Positions 6,432 through 6,631 of a DNA stretch of 6,631 bases are shown one piece after another. The notes beneath the pieces were generated by a model. The model saw nothing but the letters and a program-made list of their open reading frames with translations, was not told the DNA's origin and searched no databases. The number at the start of each line of letters is the position of its first letter. Positions within the stretch are counted from its first letter, which is position 1. The stretch comes from JABIAL01 sp964645825. GTDB taxonomy: Bacteria > Patescibacteriota > Patescibacteriia > UBA1558 > GWA2-36-10. The DNA lies in the NCBI GenBank assembly GCA_964645825.1, contig CAZXZY010000038.1, forward strand, positions 1 to 6,631, written 5' to 3'. A program made the translations under genes and the position numbers.

Positions 6432-6463
6432 AAAAAAACATCAGTTTATGCTGATGCTTTTTT
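6432..6463 (-). terminator. Bidirectional intrinsic terminator hairpin
   Basis: A perfect 6-bp stem (CATCAG 6439-6444, CTGATG 6451-6456) with a 6-nt loop is flanked by seven A on one side and C plus six T on the other. On the minus strand it would stop transcription arriving from the tRNA side and insulate the next promoter; it also has the right form on the plus strand. Confidence 0.72.
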
Positions 6464-6464
6464 A

Positions 6465-6474
6465 TTTGGCTCCG
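6465..6474 (-). repeat. Ten-bp copy of the tRNA-Asn 3' end (second copy at 6553-6562)
   Basis: TTTGGCTCCG occurs here and at 6553-6562, where it is the CCA end plus the start of the 3' acceptor strand of tRNA-Asn. In both places a terminator hairpin and T-run come directly before it in plus-strand coordinates. The two copies are 88 bp apart. Confidence 0.6.
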
Positions 6475-6515
6475 ACAGAAAATTTGGAAAAGATATAATT
6501 TTCTGCACGTCGCAG
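6467..6515 (-). other. CCA-ended hairpin between two terminators (possible tRNA relic or small RNA)
   Basis: On the minus strand this stretch ends in TCGGAGCCA. CAGAAAATT (6476-6484) pairs perfectly with AATTTTCTG (6497-6505) around a 12-nt loop. Directly stacked on it, 6470-6475 pairs with 6510-6515 at five of six positions, with a 4-nt bulge (6506-6509) on one side. The shape is like an acceptor/T-arm minihelix with a CCA tail. A competing hairpin, TCTGC (6502-6506) with GCAGA (6512-6516), uses some of the same bases. It has no T-loop consensus, so it is not a normal tRNA. Expression is unknown. Confidence 0.3.
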
Positions 6516-6521
6516 ATAAAG

Positions 6522-6553
6522 AAAAAATACTAGCCAGGAGGCTACTATTTTTT
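6522..6553 (-). terminator. Terminator just after tRNA-Asn, bidirectional form
   Basis: TAGCC (6531-6535) pairs with GGCTA (6540-6544) around an AGGA loop. Beyond a single C-C mismatch the stem continues with eight A-T pairs. On the minus strand the hairpin begins within a few bases of the tRNA CCA end and finishes with six U (6527-6522). Confidence 0.68.
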
Positions 6554-6554
6554 T

Positions 6555-6629
6555 TGGCTCCGGAGGGGGGATTCGAACCCACGACCAATTGATTAACAGT
6601 CAACTGCTCTACCACTGAGCTACTCCGGA
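6555..6629 (-). tRNA. trnN: tRNA-Asn (anticodon GUU), CCA encoded
   Basis: Read on the minus strand, the 75-nt gene folds as a cloverleaf. The acceptor stem TCCGGAG/CTCCGGA is perfect. The D stem is GCTC/GAGC with an AGTGGTA loop, and the anticodon stem is GTTGA/TCAAT around CTGTTAA. Anticodon GTT reads AAC and AAU. The T loop TTCGAAT is standard, the discriminator base is G73 as expected for asparagine tRNA, and CCA is encoded. The T stem GTGGG/CCCCC has one U-C mismatch at 50:64 (window 6581 and 6567), next to a run of six C. The gene lies 2 bp inside the right edge, so its promoter is outside the window. A terminator hairpin follows at once. Confidence 0.95.
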
Positions 6630-6631
6630 AT

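Noticed and set aside
6421..6615. Minus-strand open frame covering the tRNA and terminators
   Set aside because: Its start and first third are the tRNA-Asn gene itself, and the rest spans two terminator hairpins, so it cannot be a sensible protein gene.
1..6631. CRISPR array, insertion sequence, phage or toxin-antitoxin genes
   Set aside because: No regularly spaced repeats, transposase motifs, terminal inverted repeats or recognisable toxin pairs were seen; the gene content is core and envelope.
1..6631. UGA recoded as glycine (Gracilibacteria/SR1 code)
   Set aside because: All genes read through with the standard code, no internal UGA is needed, and TGA 4220-4222 acts as a stop in an ATGA overlap.

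Overview
The window looks like a piece of a bacterial chromosome from the Candidate Phyla Radiation (Patescibacteria); this is an inference from style, not a proof. The reasons are low GC, tightly packed genes with 4-8 bp gaps or overlaps, no recognisable Shine-Dalgarno sequence before any gene, a dnaG-rpoD pair, a primary sigma factor with a histone H1-like lysine tail, and small poorly conserved membrane proteins. The genetic code is standard: stops are TAA, plus one TGA, and no internal UGA is needed.

Left block (1-3726, + strand) carries information-processing genes. It opens with the C-terminal end of a SpoU/TrmH-type 2'-O-ribose RNA methyltransferase that runs off the left edge. Next come a 70-residue zinc-ribbon protein, DNA primase (dnaG) and the primary sigma factor (rpoD). 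dnaG and rpoD are 7 bp apart and probably form one operon. A strong intrinsic terminator closes the block. Primase makes the replication primers and RpoD directs housekeeping transcription; this linkage recalls the macromolecular-synthesis operon of other bacteria.

Middle block (3728-5814, + strand) is a two-gene envelope unit. An extended -10 promoter sits right behind the rpoD terminator. It drives a small membrane protein with metal-ligand-like His/Asp residues, whose stop overlaps the start of a GT-C fold, TMTC-like membrane glycosyltransferase. The two are probably co-translated and act at the cytoplasmic membrane.

Right block (5842-6629, - strand) converges on the glycosyltransferase gene. 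It holds tRNA-Asn(GUU), a bidirectional terminator hairpin, a short unexplained stretch that folds as a CCA-ended hairpin, a second bidirectional terminator, an extended -10 promoter, and a gene for a membrane-anchored protein. That protein has an acidic PGSGE repeat linker and a six-cysteine C-terminal domain.

Nothing here is a complete new system. The parts most worth a second look are the H1-like tail on the sigma factor, the identical layout of the two extended -10 promoters, the CCA-ended hairpin between two terminators, and the PGSGE-repeat protein.
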